From positions 62,001 to 126,000 of the forward strand of contig DATJVC010000015.1 of NCBI GenBank assembly GCA_035501935.1: a stretch of 64,000 nucleotides of DNA. Direction: 5' to 3'. This document shows positions 47,152-60,384 of this stretch, piece by piece. Below the pieces are notes generated by a model, which did not search any database, had not been told where the DNA came from, and saw only the letters and a program-made list of their open reading frames with translations. Numbering within the stretch: the stretch's first letter is position 1; every line of letters starts with the position of its first letter. The DNA is from Gammaproteobacteria bacterium (lineage in GTDB: Bacteria; Pseudomonadota; Gammaproteobacteria; JAJPIJ01). A program made the translations under genes and the position numbers.

Positions 47152-48300
47152 ATGAGTTGGGATGACCAAAACAATCGCGACCCCTGGGGCCGGCGGGATG
47201 ATGACGGACCGCCGGACTTCGAGGAGATGGTCCGGCGTATGCAGGAAAAGTTCAGCCGCCTGTTCGGTTCGGGCAAGGCGGGGGCTCGCGGCACCGGCGG
47301 CAATTCCGGCGCCCACCTGCCGTTGCTGTTTTTATTCGCGGTGTTTGTGCTGGTGATGGAATGCGCCTACGTCATACAGCCGGGCGAACGCGGGGTGGTG
47401 CTGCGCTTCGGCCGGCATGTCGCCACGCTAACGCCGGGCCTGAGCCTGCGCCTGCCGCGGCCGATCGAACGCGTCGAGAAGGTCAATGCCGACCTCGTGC
47501 AGTCGATGACGGACAAGGCCTCCATGCTGACCCGCGACGAGAACATCGTCGATATAGAACTGGAGGTGCAGTACAAGGTGCGCGAAAACGAGGTGGACCG
47601 CTATCTATTCAAGGTACGCGGGCCGGAGGGCACGCTGCGCCAGGCCACGGAGGCCTCCGTGCGCGAGATCATCGGCGGCAACACCATGGATTTCATACTC
47701 ACCGACGGGCGCAATCAAATTGCGCGATCGATCAAGGAAACCCTGCAACGCATTCTGGACGACTATCAATGCGGATTGATGGTGAATGCCGTCAACATAA
47801 AATCCGCCAAGCCGCCCGACGAGGTGAAGGCCGCCTTCGATGACGCCATCAAGGCGCGCGAGGACGAACAGCGGTTGATCAATGAGGCCGAAGCATACAA
47901 GAACGACATACTGCCCAAGGCACGCGGGGCGGCGGCGCGCGCGCAGGCCGATGCGGAGGCCTACAAGGCCAAGGTGATTGCGCAGGCCGAGGGCGACGGC
48001 AGCCGCTTCACGCAACTGCTCGAACAATACCGCCGTGCGCCGGAGGTTACCCGCCAGCGGCTGTACATCGAGACCATGGAGTCGGTGCTGGGCAGTCTCT
48101 CGAGAGTCATCATCAACGATTCCGCCGCCCGTCCCCTGCTGTATCTTCCGTTGGAGAAATCCACCGGCGCAGCCGAGACTCCGCCGGCTGTACCGCCGCC
48201 GATCATGACGCCGGAAGGGACGAGCGAGAAAGTGGAACAACCGCCGGCATCCGGCGAATTGCATTCCCGCGGCGATGGCCGGGAGCGGGAGGAGCGCTGA
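47152..48300 (+). CDS. hflK: HflK, regulator of FtsH protease
   Basis: 382 aa. A Gly/Arg/Asp-rich N-terminus precedes one membrane helix (LPLLFLFAVFVLVMECAYVI), then the SPFH/band-7 domain (PGERGVVLRFGRHVATLTPGLSLRLPRP) and an Ala/Glu coiled coil. HflK and HflC form a large membrane cage around FtsH. Gene is followed one base later by hflC. Confidence 0.97.
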   Translation: MSWDDQNNRDPWGRRDDDGPPDFEEMVRRMQEKFSRLFGSGKAGARGTGGNSGAHLPLLFLFAVFVLVMECAYVIQPGERGVVLRFGRHVATLTPGLSLRLPRPIERVEKVNADLVQSMTDKASMLTRDENIVDIELEVQYKVRENEVDRYLFKVRGPEGTLRQATEASVREIIGGNTMDFILTDGRNQIARSIKETLQRILDDYQCGLMVNAVNIKSAKPPDEVKAAFDDAIKAREDEQRLINEAEAYKNDILPKARGAAARAQADAEAYKAKVIAQAEGDGSRFTQLLEQYRRAPEVTRQRLYIETMESVLGSLSRVIINDSAARPLLYLPLEKSTGAAETPPAVPPPIMTPEGTSEKVEQPPASGELHSRGDGREREER

Positions 48301-48301
48301 C

Positions 48302-49174
48302 ATGAACCCGTTGCGCTCGCTGTTGTTGATCCTGGCCTTCGTCATTCTCGGCTGGTCGTGCACGTTCGTCGTCACCGAGCGCCAGCAGGCCTTGCTGCTG
48401 AATTTCGGCAGCATCATCGGTTCGGATTATGCCCCAGGCCTGCATTTCAAGTGGCCGTGGAATCAGGTGCGGCGCGTGGAGCGGCGCATCCTGAGCCTCG
48501 ATGCCGGCGAACCGGAACGGTTTCTCACCAATGAAAAGAAGGATGTCATCGTCGATTCCTATGTGCGCTGGCGCATCGTCGACGTGGAAAAGTATTACCG
48601 GGCGACGCAGGGCGACGAGAACCGCGCCGGTCAGCTGCTTTATCAGGCGATCAATTCCAAGCTGCGCGAGGAATTCGGAAAACGCTCCGTGCAGCAGGTG
48701 GTCTCCGGTGAGCGCGGAGAGATCATGAACATCGTCACCCAGACGGTGGACAGCACCACCGGCAGCGATCTCGGCATCAAGATCGAGGACGTGCGCATCA
48801 AGCGCATCGATTTGCCGGCGGAGGTCAGCGGTTCTGTATACGGGCGCATGCGCGCCGAGCGCGATCGCGTGGCGCGCGACTTCCGTTCGCGCGGCGCCGA
48901 GGCGGCGGAGCGGGTTCGTGCCGACGCCGATCGCGAACGCACCGTCATCCTCGCCGATGCCTACCGCGACGCCGAGCGGGTGCGCGGCGAGGGCGACGCG
49001 CGCGCGACAGAGATTTATGCGGAGGCTTATGGCGCCGATCGGGAATTCTACGATTTTTACCGCAGCCTCAACGCCTACAAAAACAGTTTCTCGGGCAAGA
49101 ACAACATGCTGCTGCTGAGCCCCGACAGCCAGTTCCTGAAGTACTTCAACTCCGACAAGCCCCCTGCGCCCTGA
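48302..49174 (+). CDS. hflC: HflC, regulator of FtsH protease
   Basis: 290 aa from ATG 48302 immediately after the hflK stop. A single N-terminal helix (SLLLILAFVILGWSCTFVV) and SPFH domain (ERQQALLLNFGSIIGSDYAPGLHFKWP), then a charged coiled coil and the conserved FYRSLNAYKNSF C-terminus. It acts in a complex with HflK. Confidence 0.97.
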   Translation: MNPLRSLLLILAFVILGWSCTFVVTERQQALLLNFGSIIGSDYAPGLHFKWPWNQVRRVERRILSLDAGEPERFLTNEKKDVIVDSYVRWRIVDVEKYYRATQGDENRAGQLLYQAINSKLREEFGKRSVQQVVSGERGEIMNIVTQTVDSTTGSDLGIKIEDVRIKRIDLPAEVSGSVYGRMRAERDRVARDFRSRGAEAAERVRADADRERTVILADAYRDAERVRGEGDARATEIYAEAYGADREFYDFYRSLNAYKNSFSGKNNMLLLSPDSQFLKYFNSDKPPAP

Positions 49175-49184
49175 GTTCCAATAC

Positions 49185-49376
49185 ATGACCGTGTGGCAGG
49201 AATTTTTCATCGCGCTGGGGCTGATGCTGGTGTTGGAAGGCATCGGCCCGTTTGTGTATCCCACCGCCATGCGGCGGGTGTATTTCACGGCCGCGCACCT
49301 GCGTGAACCGGTGTTGCGAACCCTGGGATTGCTGTCCATGTTGTTCGGTCTCATCCTCATGTACGGGGCGAGGTAG
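49185..49376 (+). CDS. yjeT: DUF2065 small membrane protein (YjeT)
   Basis: 63 aa with two hydrophobic helices (FFIALGLMLVLEGIGPFVYP and TLGLLSMLFGLILMYG) and the family signature LVLEGIGPFVYP. It follows hflC by 10 bp, its usual position. Function unknown. Confidence 0.92.
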   Translation: MTVWQEFFIALGLMLVLEGIGPFVYPTAMRRVYFTAAHLREPVLRTLGLLSMLFGLILMYGAR

Positions 49377-49382
49377 GCGCGC

Positions 49383-51891
<2,509 letters not shown>

Positions 51892-52111
51892 ACAGGTTCC
51901 GGCCGCTGGTGCCGGGGAAAATCTGTGCTATGTTTGTGGTATGGTGGAAGAAAAATATTAGACCCGGTTCACGGGCGCTCCTTGGGGAGGTTTCCGGACC
52001 ACACACGGCAGGCCATTCTCGTGGCGGTGCAGCATAAATTGTGTGTATGACGCCGGCCCATGCGGGACAATCAAATTCCTGTTTATTGGCTGAAGACAAG
52101 ACGGAATATCT

Positions 52112-54229
52112 ATGAACATATTAAATAGAATGAAATTGGCGCAGAAACTCGCGCTGATGGTGGTGATCCTCATGGTGCCGGCAGTTTATCTCATCTATCT
52201 ATTGGTGGAGGAGAAAGACGTCACCATAAACATGACCCGGCAGGAGATCACGGGCACCGAATATCTGAAGCCGGTCTATGGTCTTCTGGAGCACGTCATG
52301 GAGCACAGGGGCATGACCAATCTGCTGCTGGGCGGAGACACCGGCATCAGCGCCAGTGCCGAGGAAAAGCGTCAGGCGATAAACAACGACATGCAAACGG
52401 TGGCCGCGGCCGAGGCCCTCTACGGTCGGAGCTTGAAGACCAGCGAACGCTGGACGTCGGTAAAGAATGATTGGGACAACCTCAAGGATCAAGGACAGGG
52501 CCTGACCCGGGAGGAAAGCTTCAAGCGCCACACCACCCTGATCACCGACATCATCGCCCTCATCACCCAGGTCGGCGATACCTCCAATCTGGTGCTCGAT
52601 CAGGAACTGGACGGTTCTTACCTGATGACGACGGTGGTATCAAAAATGCCATCGCTGCTCGAAACCATCGAGGCCCTGCGCGAGAAGGTCGCCATGGGCC
52701 TCTTGAAAGCGCAGACGGATGACGCCCATTCCGAGTTTTCCACCATGGTGGTTTTGGTGCGCAATCAGACCTACGTATTGCAGCGTGGCATGGGTGTGGC
52801 TTTTGATTACAACCCGGCGCTCAAGTCGCAGTTGTCCGGCCCGCTGGATGAATTCATGAATCAGTCCGCGAAATTCACCGAGATGGTGGACAGGGAGATC
52901 GCGCGCGGGGCGGGCAAGGCGGGCGTCGGCGATGCCGCCGTCGCCAGCGCGCAGGACTTGTTTCAGGCGGGTAGCAACGCCATCGCCGCCGCCGTGAAAC
53001 TCAACGAGATGAATCTGACCGCCCTGGATGAACTGCTCAAGAGCCGCATAGATCGTTTCAACAAAAAGAAATACCTGGCCCTGGTCAACGTCCTGATCGG
53101 CATCGCCATCGCCGTTTTTTTTGCCCTGTTCATCACCCGCTATATTTCTCACAACGTCGACGGCCTGATCTCGGTCATCAAGCAGTTTTCGAAGGGCAAT
53201 TTCACCATCGAACTCTTTGAAAACAACGACAAGGACGAGATCAGCAGGCTGTTCAATTCGCTGCATGATTTGCAGGTCAAGCTGGCGGAAGTGATCAACG
53301 GCATCCGCGCCGGCGCCAACGAGGTGACCGCGGCCGCGGATCAGGTGGCACAGGGGAATGCCAATCTCTCCCAGCGCACCCAGGAACAGGCCTCGAATCT
53401 GGAGGAAGTGGCGTCGAGCATGGAGGAGATGACCGGAACGGTGGATCAGAATGCGGCCAATGCGCAGCAGGCCAATCAACTGGCCTCGGCCTCACGGGAA
53501 CAGGCGGACAAGGGCGGTTCCGTGGTGGGCCGCGCAGTGACGGCGATGAACGAGATCACCGTTTCCAGCAGCAAGATCGCGGACATCATCGGCGTGATCG
53601 ACGAAATCGCCTTCCAGACCAACCTGTTGGCCCTGAATGCGGCGGTGGAGGCCGCGCGGGCGGGCGAACAGGGGCGCGGCTTCGCCGTTGTGGCTTCGGA
53701 GGTGCGTAATCTGGCCGGACGCAGCGCCACGGCGGCGAAGGAGATCAAGGGTCTGATCCAGGACAGTGTGTCCAAGGTGAAGGATGGCGCGAAACTGGTC
53801 AACGACGCCGGCAAGGCACTGGAAGAGATCGTGACGTCGGTGAAAAAGGTGAGCGACATCGTGGCCGAGATCGCGGCGGCAAGCCAGGAGCAATCTTCGG
53901 GAATTGCGCAGGTCAACAAGGCGGTGCTGCAGATGGACGAAATGACGCAGCAGAACGCCGCGCTGGTGGAGGAGGCCGCAGGCGCCAGCGAATCCATCAG
54001 TGCGCAGGCGGAGGAACTCATGGCCATGGTGGGATTTTTCAAGGTGGAGGAGAAAGCGGTGCAACAGATGCATAAAGTCGAGGCGGCGCAACAGATGGCG
54101 TCACCCAAGACTTCTGGCGCGCTGGGCAAGGAATCGCGCACCTCCGCAGAGGAAGGGAGGAAGGCCCCCAAGCCGGCACTCATTCAAAAGGCGCAAAAAC
54201 AGGATGATAGCGAGTGGCGGGAGTTTTAA
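52112..54229 (+). CDS. Methyl-accepting chemotaxis protein with C-terminal CheR-tether pentapeptide
   Basis: 705 aa. One helix near residues 10-30, a helical periplasmic sensor (about 35-320, with [14 protein letters not shown]), a second helix ([15 protein letters not shown]), HAMP, and the signalling domain with tip [31 protein letters not shown]. The protein ends EWREF, the W-x2-F pentapeptide pattern (as in NWETF) that binds CheR/CheB. It leads the che operon. Ligand unknown. The 220-bp gap before it holds no recognised promoter. Confidence 0.95.
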   Translation: MNILNRMKLAQKLALMVVILMVPAVYLIYLLVEEKDVTINMTRQEITGTEYLKPVYGLLEHVMEHRGMTNLLLGGDTGISASAEEKRQAINNDMQTVAAAEALYGRSLKTSERWTSVKNDWDNLKDQGQGLTREESFKRHTTLITDIIALITQVGDTSNLVLDQELDGSYLMTTVVSKMPSLLETIEALREKVAMGLLKAQTDDAHSEFSTMVVLVRNQTYVLQRGMGVAFDYNPALKSQLSGPLDEFMNQSAKFTEMVDREIARGAGKAGVGDAAVASAQDLFQAGSNAIAAAVKLNEMNLTALDELLKSRIDRFNKKKYLALVNVLIGIAIAVFFALFITRYISHNVDGLISVIKQFSKGNFTIELFENNDKDEISRLFNSLHDLQVKLAEVINGIRAGANEVTAAADQVAQGNANLSQRTQEQASNLEEVASSMEEMTGTVDQNAANAQQANQLASASREQADKGGSVVGRAVTAMNEITVSSSKIADIIGVIDEIAFQTNLLALNAAVEAARAGEQGRGFAVVASEVRNLAGRSATAAKEIKGLIQDSVSKVKDGAKLVNDAGKALEEIVTSVKKVSDIVAEIAAASQEQSSGIAQVNKAVLQMDEMTQQNAALVEEAAGASESISAQAEELMAMVGFFKVEEKAVQQMHKVEAAQQMASPKTSGALGKESRTSAEEGRKAPKPALIQKAQKQDDSEWREF

Positions 54230-54283
54230 TCTAAAATCATCCCGCATTACCCCACCATTCCACCCGTTGAGGAGACATCGGCC

Positions 54284-54793
54284 ATGAATACGGCGGCGCA
54301 GGCTGTCGACAAGCAGGCGACCGGAGAGGAAGCGGCCAGCCAGTATCTCACCTTCATGCTGGCGGGCGAGGAATATGGGGTGGACATCCACAAGGTGCAG
54401 GAAATCCGCTGCTGGGAGCAGCCCACCATGTTGCCGAACGCGATCAACTTCGTGCTTGGCGTCATCAATCTTCGCGGCACGGTGGTGCCCATCATCGATC
54501 TCAGACGCCGCTTTGGCCTTGAACACGGTGAGTTTGGGCCCACTACCGTGGTCGTGGTGGCCAAGGTCTCCTGCGCGGACAAGGATCGCGTCGTCGGCGT
54601 GGTGGTGGATGCCGTATCGGAGGTATACAACGTCAATGATGAACAGGTTCGCCCCGCCCCGGATCTGGGCGGCGCCATCAGCACGGATTTTGTCAAGGGA
54701 TTGGTCACATTGGGCGAGAAGATGATCATTTTGCTGGACATCGATAAGCTGATTAATGCGGGTCTTTTCAAGGAGCTGGACAAGCAGGAATAG
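54284..54793 (+). CDS. cheW: Chemotaxis coupling protein CheW
   Basis: 169 aa SH3-like coupling protein. Typical stretches: FMLAGEEYGVDIHKVQEI, LGVINLRGTVVPIIDLRRRF, VVVDAVSEVY and MIILLDIDKLI. It links the MCP tip to CheA. GAGGAG precedes the ATG. Gap to the MCP is 54 bp. Confidence 0.96.
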   Translation: MNTAAQAVDKQATGEEAASQYLTFMLAGEEYGVDIHKVQEIRCWEQPTMLPNAINFVLGVINLRGTVVPIIDLRRRFGLEHGEFGPTTVVVVAKVSCADKDRVVGVVVDAVSEVYNVNDEQVRPAPDLGGAISTDFVKGLVTLGEKMIILLDIDKLINAGLFKELDKQE

Positions 54794-54869
54794 CAATGTC
54801 GGTGCACGCCCGAAGTATCCCGGGCGCGCCAGGCGCGGTATTGAGGATCATAAATTGAGAGCGACAGAT

Positions 54870-55256
54870 ATGGAATCAGAGGCCGCTGACAAGAAGAAGA
54901 TCAAAATACTGCTGGTGGATGATTCCGCCTCCATGCGGGAAATGGTCAGTTTTACGCTGAAGTCCGGGGGATACGAGGTGTCGCAGGCCACCGATGGTTT
55001 GGAAGCCCTCGCCCTTGCCCGCGCCCATCAGGTCAACCTGGTCATCACCGACATTAACATGCCCAATATGGATGGCTTTACCCTCATCCGGGAATTGCGC
55101 AAGCTGCCCGGCTACAAATTCACTCCCATCCTCACCCTCACCACCGAGGACAGCGCCGACAAAAAACAGCAGGGGCAGCAGGCAGGCGCCACGGGCTGGA
55201 TCGTGAAACCCTTTGATCCTGAGCACCTCTTGCAAACGGTGAAAAGAGTGCTTTGA
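54870..55256 (+). CDS. cheY: CheY-type single-domain response regulator
   Basis: 128 aa. Receiver domain with acidic pocket D17-D18, phospho-acceptor Asp61 (ITDINMPNMDG), Thr in LTLTTED and Lys in IVKPFDPE. No output domain, so it acts as a diffusible output like CheY. Start may instead be TTG 54855, which has a better-spaced GAGG. Located between cheW and cheA. Confidence 0.93.
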   Translation: MESEAADKKKIKILLVDDSASMREMVSFTLKSGGYEVSQATDGLEALALARAHQVNLVITDINMPNMDGFTLIRELRKLPGYKFTPILTLTTEDSADKKQQGQQAGATGWIVKPFDPEHLLQTVKRVL

Positions 55257-55308
55257 TCCTTCAATTGCTCTTCGGAGGCATTGTCAGTCACCTCCCGGAT
55301 ATGATGCC

Positions 55309-57267
55309 ATGGCCGTAGACCTCGACCTGTCCCAATTCCACGGCCTGTTCTTCGAGGAAAGCGCCGAGGGGCTCACGGCCATGGAGTCCGGTTTGCTGAA
55401 CCTGCGCACGGACGCCCCGGATCTCGAAATCATCAACATGGTCTTTCGCGCCGCGCATTCCATCAAGGGCGGCGCCGGCACCTTCGGGTTCAACGAGGTC
55501 GCGCACTTCACGCACATTCTTGAAACCTTGCTGGACGAGATGCGCGATCGCAAGCGCGGCGTGACCCAGGAATTGATCGACCTGCTGCTGGAGTCGGTGG
55601 ATGGCCTGCGCTATATGCTGGATTCCAGCAAGAACGGCAGGGCCACGGACATGCAGCGGATGCGGGCGCTGGAACAGCGGCTCACCACGCTGCCCAGGGA
55701 GGCACACAACGAGGGCGAGGCACGCTGGCAGATTAAATTCACCCCCCGACGCCATCTGCTGAAGACCGGCAACGACCCTTATCGCATCTTTCGCGAACTA
55801 CAATCCACCGGCGGACTGACGGTCAAGGTCAATGCCCAGCGGCTGCCAAATTTGGCTGAACTGGATCCGGAGGAAATTCACCTCGATTGGGAATTGTACA
55901 AAAAGGCGGGCGAGACGACGGAGGCAAGCATCCGGGAACTGTTTGCCTGGGTGGAGGGCGATTGTGATCTGCAGGTTGCCCTGCTCGGCGAGCGGCGGCA
56001 TATGGTGGAGAGGCGCAAAGGCCGCGAGCCGGAGGGGGGAGAGGCGGAGGCGGAGACCGCTGGCAAGGGCCATGAGCAGGCCTCCATTCGCATCAATATC
56101 GAAAAGATCGACGGTCTCATCAATCTGGTGGGCGAACTCGTCATTACACAGTCCATATTGAACCGCATCGCGTCAGATCACGCGGTGGACAGCAGGGCGG
56201 AGAAACTGAAATGGGTCGTCGGGTTGCTGGAGCGCAATACCAGCGAGTTGCAGGATCATGCCATGCGCATACGCATGCTGCCCATCGATTTCACCTTCAA
56301 CCGGTTACCCCGGCTGGTGCGCGACCTCAGTCGGTCGCTCGGCAAGCAGGTCGAGTTGAAGATCAGCGGCAACAGCACGGAGGTGGACAAGACCGTGCTT
56401 GAAAAGATTTCCGATCCGCTGGTTCACCTGATTCGCAACGCGGTTGATCACGGCATAGAAAAGCCCGAGGACCGGCTGGCGGCGGACAAACCGGCGCAGG
56501 GGCTGATTGAAATCAGCGCGCATCAGGAAGGCGGTAACATCATCATAAAAATCAGCGACGACGGCGCCGGCCTGAATCCGGAACGGATACTGGCAAAGGC
56601 ACGGGAACGCGGGCTGGTGGCGGAGCACGAAGAGTTGACGCCCATGGAGGTCCAAAATCTTATTTTTCAGCCGGGATTTTCCACGGCCTCGGAGGTCAGC
56701 GACATCTCCGGGCGCGGGGTGGGGATGGATGTCGTCCGGCGCAATATCACCGATCTGGGCGGCCACATAGAACTGATGTCGGTGCCGGGGAAAGGCTCCA
56801 TATTCAACATCAAACTGCCGCTGACGCTGGCCATCCTCGATGGCCAGCTTATTCGCATTGGCCGCGAGGTTTTCATCGTCCCCCTCCTGAACATCGTCGA
56901 ATCCATCCAGCCGCGCAAGGCCCATGCGCTAGAGGTGACCGGACAAAACGAGGTGTATCGTTTCCGTGATCAATACATTCCCGTGATCCGGCTGTACCAG
57001 TGTTTCACCATCCCGACGGAAATCCGGGAACTGCCGCAGGGTCTGCTGGTGGTGGTGGAAGCCGGAGAACAGCGGGCGGCCCTGTTCGTGGATGAAGTGC
57101 TGGGGCAGCAGCAGGTGGTGATCAAGAGCCTGGAGGCGAACTATCAACAGGTCGCCGGCCTGTCCGGCGCCACCATACTGGGGGATGGGACGGTTGCCAT
57201 GATCATTGATGTCCCCGGCCTCATTCATATGCTGCGCGCGAAAAAGGCTGTTCGCGCGGTGGTTTGA
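55309..57267 (+). CDS. cheA: Chemotaxis histidine kinase CheA
   Basis: 652 aa. P1/HPt with His50 (FRAAHSIKGGAGTFGF), a linker domain unlike the E. coli P2 (residues about 145-235, with GETTEASIRELFAWVEGDCDLQV), the dimerisation domain, then HATPase with HLIRNAVDHGIE (N), DDGAGL (G1) and GRGVGMDVVRRNI (G2), and a C-terminal CheW-like P5. It phosphorylates CheY and CheB. Catalytic boxes are intact. Confidence 0.96.
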   Translation: MAVDLDLSQFHGLFFEESAEGLTAMESGLLNLRTDAPDLEIINMVFRAAHSIKGGAGTFGFNEVAHFTHILETLLDEMRDRKRGVTQELIDLLLESVDGLRYMLDSSKNGRATDMQRMRALEQRLTTLPREAHNEGEARWQIKFTPRRHLLKTGNDPYRIFRELQSTGGLTVKVNAQRLPNLAELDPEEIHLDWELYKKAGETTEASIRELFAWVEGDCDLQVALLGERRHMVERRKGREPEGGEAEAETAGKGHEQASIRINIEKIDGLINLVGELVITQSILNRIASDHAVDSRAEKLKWVVGLLERNTSELQDHAMRIRMLPIDFTFNRLPRLVRDLSRSLGKQVELKISGNSTEVDKTVLEKISDPLVHLIRNAVDHGIEKPEDRLAADKPAQGLIEISAHQEGGNIIIKISDDGAGLNPERILAKARERGLVAEHEELTPMEVQNLIFQPGFSTASEVSDISGRGVGMDVVRRNITDLGGHIELMSVPGKGSIFNIKLPLTLAILDGQLIRIGREVFIVPLLNIVESIQPRKAHALEVTGQNEVYRFRDQYIPVIRLYQCFTIPTEIRELPQGLLVVVEAGEQRAALFVDEVLGQQQVVIKSLEANYQQVAGLSGATILGDGTVAMIIDVPGLIHMLRAKKAVRAVV

Positions 57268-57326
57268 ATCGTCAAGGTTCGATTACCGATCATGCCGTTG
57301 GATTTCATTCAGGAGGGGCGCGCATA

Positions 57327-57701
57327 GTGGCCAGAAAGAAGAAATCTCCCCGCACCACGCGGCCCGTGGAAGAACGGGATGTCAGCGCCGACCCTCGCGA
57401 ACCCGCACGGAATTCCACCGTCCAGAATCATGCGCCCATCACCCTGGAGCCCGTCATTACGATCTCCGAGGCCGCCGCATTGAAAGATCAACTGCTTCCC
57501 CATATCGGCCGTAGCGGCGAAATCATCATCGATGGCTCGCGGGTGGAATCGGTGGATACCGCGGCCCTCCAGGTATTGCTGGCATTTGTGCGTTCCGCCC
57601 GCGCCCAAGGCGCCATCATACGCTGGAGCGGGATTTCAAGCGCGTTGCAGAACGCCGCCCAACTGCTGGGCATCGCCAGACTGATCAGCCTGCAGACGTG
57701 A
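57327..57701 (+). CDS. STAS-domain protein in the che operon
   Basis: 124 aa from GTG 57327, chosen because AGGAGGGG lies eight bases upstream; the frame is open back to the cheA stop. A basic, disordered N-terminus (ARKKKSPRTTR) precedes a STAS domain (ITISEAAALKDQLL; EIIIDGSRVESVDTAALQVLLAF). The Ser/Thr phosphorylation site of anti-anti-sigma factors may correspond to the VDTAALQ threonine. Similar proteins occur in some che clusters; role unresolved, possibly a target of the kinase encoded downstream. Confidence 0.88.
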   Translation: MARKKKSPRTTRPVEERDVSADPREPARNSTVQNHAPITLEPVITISEAAALKDQLLPHIGRSGEIIIDGSRVESVDTAALQVLLAFVRSARAQGAIIRWSGISSALQNAAQLLGIARLISLQT

Positions 57702-57726
57702 TCAGAAATCACGACGAGGCGCGGAT

Positions 57727-58578
57727 GTGATGCAAGTGAATGCCAGTTTCAGCCGGCTCGAGTTGACAGACGATGATTTCGATTATCTCTGCACTTTGAT
57801 CTACGATCAGGCGGCCATCCGGCTGACGTCCGCGAAGCGGGAGTTGGTGTACGCGAGACTCGCCAAGCGCGTGCGGGCGCTGGGGTTGCAATCCTTCAGG
57901 CAATACTGCGACTTGCTGCGCGGCGGCGACGAGGGGGAGCTGGTTCTTTGCGTCAACGCAATCACCACCAATGTCACTTCTTTTTTCCGCGAGGCCCATC
58001 ATTTTGAGTTCTTGGAGCAGACGGTGTTGCCGGAACTGGTGGAGGCAAAAATCCGGACGGGGGTCAGGCGCCTGCGGCTCTGGTCCGCCGGTTGTTCCTC
58101 GGGTGAAGAGGCCTATTCCATCGAAATCGTCCTCCGGGAGCAGACGGTATTGCAGAATTGGGATGTCAGAATGCTGGCGACTGACCTCGATACGCATATA
58201 CTGGAACGGGCGCAACGTGGAATTTATGATCTCAAGCAAATTGAAAGGGTGTCACCGGAGCGGCGCAGCCGCTGGTTCAGACTGGGCATCGGCAGGAATG
58301 AAGGGTTGGTGAGCGTGATACCGGGATTGAAGGAACGCATAAGTTTCCGCCAGATCAACCTCAAGGAGCCATGGCCCATGCATGGGCCCTTCGATGTGAT
58401 CTTCTGCCGAAATGTGGTGATCTATTTCGACAAGGAGATGCAGAAGAAATTGTTCACGCGGTTCGCCGATATATTGTCCCCCGACGGCCATCTCTTTATC
58501 GGCCACTCGGAAAGCCTGTTTGGGGTGTCCGATCGCTTCAAGCTGGCGGGCCCCACCGTCTATCGGAAGGTTTCCTGA
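57727..58578 (+). CDS. cheR: MCP methyltransferase CheR
   Basis: 283 aa. Helical N-terminal domain then the SAM-binding core: NVTSFFREAHHFEFL, LWSAGCSSGEEAYSIEIVL, ATDLDTHILERA, FDVIFCRNVVIYFD and DGHLFIGHSESL. It methylates MCP glutamates. GTG 57727 (or ATG 57730) follows GAGG. Its stop overlaps the cheD start in TGATG, indicating coupling. Confidence 0.96.
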   Translation: MMQVNASFSRLELTDDDFDYLCTLIYDQAAIRLTSAKRELVYARLAKRVRALGLQSFRQYCDLLRGGDEGELVLCVNAITTNVTSFFREAHHFEFLEQTVLPELVEAKIRTGVRRLRLWSAGCSSGEEAYSIEIVLREQTVLQNWDVRMLATDLDTHILERAQRGIYDLKQIERVSPERRSRWFRLGIGRNEGLVSVIPGLKERISFRQINLKEPWPMHGPFDVIFCRNVVIYFDKEMQKKLFTRFADILSPDGHLFIGHSESLFGVSDRFKLAGPTVYRKVS

Positions 58579-59237
58579 TGCGGCAAAAAAACACACCGGC
58601 AATTTATGACTGTCTGCCGCAGGCATTGCCCGGCTTTGAGAACATCAACCGCTACTGGGACAACAAACACAACATCTATGCCGCCAAGATCGTGCAAGGC
58701 GAATACTATGTGACCACGCACAATGAAATCATCACCACGGTGCTGGGCTCCTGCGTGTCGGCCTGCATCCGCGATTGGAAGATCGGCATTGGCGGGATGA
58801 ACCATTTCATGCTGCCGGCGGAGGGCAAATACAAAAGTGGCGCCTGGCGGGACAGTCCGGTGGACACCGCCGCCCGCTACGGGAACGTCGCCATGGAGCG
58901 TCTGATCAATGCCATACTCTCGCATGGCGGCAGGCGCGATCACCTCGAAGTGAAGGTGTTCGGCGGAGGAAGATTGCTCAACATCGCCATGGACATCGGT
59001 CGGGACAACATCGATTTCATCAAAAAATATCTTGATACGGAAAATCTGGAGATCAAGGCGGAAGATCTCGGCGGCGAATACCCCCGGAAGCTGGAGTATT
59101 TCCCCGCCAGCGGACGGGCGCGGGTGAAGAAACTGTTGAAGACGCACAACGACACCATCTTCCAGCGCGAGCAGAACTATATCGAGGCGCTGAAGCACGT
59201 CGCTGTTGAAGGCGGTGTCGAACTGTTCGGGAAATGA
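58578..59237 (+). CDS. cheD: MCP glutamine deamidase CheD
   Basis: 219 aa from ATG 58578, overlapping the cheR stop. The catalytic Cys is in [14 protein letters not shown] and the His in [26 protein letters not shown] and [10 protein letters not shown] complete the family pattern. The N-terminus (about 40 residues) and C-terminus are longer than in minimal CheD. CheD deamidates MCP glutamines and can modulate adaptation with CheC-type partners, none of which is seen. Confidence 0.95.
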   Translation: MRQKNTPAIYDCLPQALPGFENINRYWDNKHNIYAAKIVQGEYYVTTHNEIITTVLGSCVSACIRDWKIGIGGMNHFMLPAEGKYKSGAWRDSPVDTAARYGNVAMERLINAILSHGGRRDHLEVKVFGGGRLLNIAMDIGRDNIDFIKKYLDTENLEIKAEDLGGEYPRKLEYFPASGRARVKKLLKTHNDTIFQREQNYIEALKHVAVEGGVELFGK

Positions 59238-59259
59238 TTTCGATAAATATCGTCCCTCT

Positions 59260-60384
59260 ATGAAGTCGATACGCGTGCTCATCATCGATGATTCCGCATT
59301 GGTGCGGAAACTGTTGACCGAAATATTGAGTTCGGATCCGGACATCGAAGTGGTGGGTGCGGTTATGGATCCGCACATCGCCCGGCAGAAGATCAAGGAA
59401 TTGAACCCCGATGTACTGACCCTCGATGTGGAAATGCCGAGGATGGACGGCCTGAGTTTTTTGCGCCAGTTGATGCGTCTGCGGCCCATGCCGGTGGTGA
59501 TGATTTCCAGCCTGACCCAGGAAGGCGCGGAGACCACCCTCGACGCGCTGGCGATGGGCGCGGTGGATTTCATCAGCAAACCCAAGGTCGACGTCGCCAA
59601 CCTGTTGCAAGATTATGCCGAGGAGATCGTCAGAAAGATCAAAAACGCGGCGGCGGTGAAGGTCCGGGCGCGGGTGAACAAACCGACCAGCACGGGGGTG
59701 GCAAGGCAGGAGGCGGGACCCGCTGGCGGCGCGCTGGATGTCGATTCGAAATATTCCGCGACGGCAATCCTGCAGCGTCCCGTCAATATCAAGGTCATAA
59801 AGACGACGGACAAGATCATCGCCATCGGCGCATCCACCGGCGGCACCGAGGCCATCAAGGAGGTCCTCGAGCAGATGCCAGCGGATACCCCGGCAATCCT
59901 GATTGCCCAGCACATTCCGTCCGTGTTCAGCAACGCCTTCGCGCAGCGGATGAACCGGTCTTCGTCCATGACGGTGGTGGAGGCGAGTGACGGGCAGCAG
60001 GTCATGCCCGGCCACGTCTACATCGCGCCAGGCGATCAGCATCTGCTGCTGAAGCGCGACGGCGCCCGTTATCGCTGCAGCTTGAGCGACGGCCCCCCCG
60101 TCAACAGGCACCGACCCTCCGTGGATGTATTGTTTCGCTCGGTGACGCAGGCGGCGGGAAAAAATGCGATTGGCATCATCCTGACCGGCATGGGCGCCGA
60201 TGGGGCACGAGGATTGGGGGAAATGCGCGATGCCGGGGCCATCACCATCGCGCAGGATGAAAAGAGCAGCGTGGTCTGGGGTATGCCGGGGGAGGCGGTC
60301 AAACTGGGCGCGGCGCAGAAAATCGTGGCGCTGGACCAGATACCGGCCGCTATCATGACGGGATTGAGGGAGTTGCAGGCCTGA
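59260..60384 (+). CDS. cheB: Protein-glutamate methylesterase CheB
   Basis: 374 aa from ATG 59260. N-terminal receiver ([24 protein letters not shown]) and C-terminal methylesterase with the Ser in [10 protein letters not shown], His in [16 protein letters not shown] and Asp in [12 protein letters not shown]. It removes MCP methyl groups, completing the adaptation pair with CheR. Confidence 0.97.
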   Translation: MKSIRVLIIDDSALVRKLLTEILSSDPDIEVVGAVMDPHIARQKIKELNPDVLTLDVEMPRMDGLSFLRQLMRLRPMPVVMISSLTQEGAETTLDALAMGAVDFISKPKVDVANLLQDYAEEIVRKIKNAAAVKVRARVNKPTSTGVARQEAGPAGGALDVDSKYSATAILQRPVNIKVIKTTDKIIAIGASTGGTEAIKEVLEQMPADTPAILIAQHIPSVFSNAFAQRMNRSSSMTVVEASDGQQVMPGHVYIAPGDQHLLLKRDGARYRCSLSDGPPVNRHRPSVDVLFRSVTQAAGKNAIGIILTGMGADGARGLGEMRDAGAITIAQDEKSSVVWGMPGEAVKLGAAQKIVALDQIPAAIMTGLRELQA

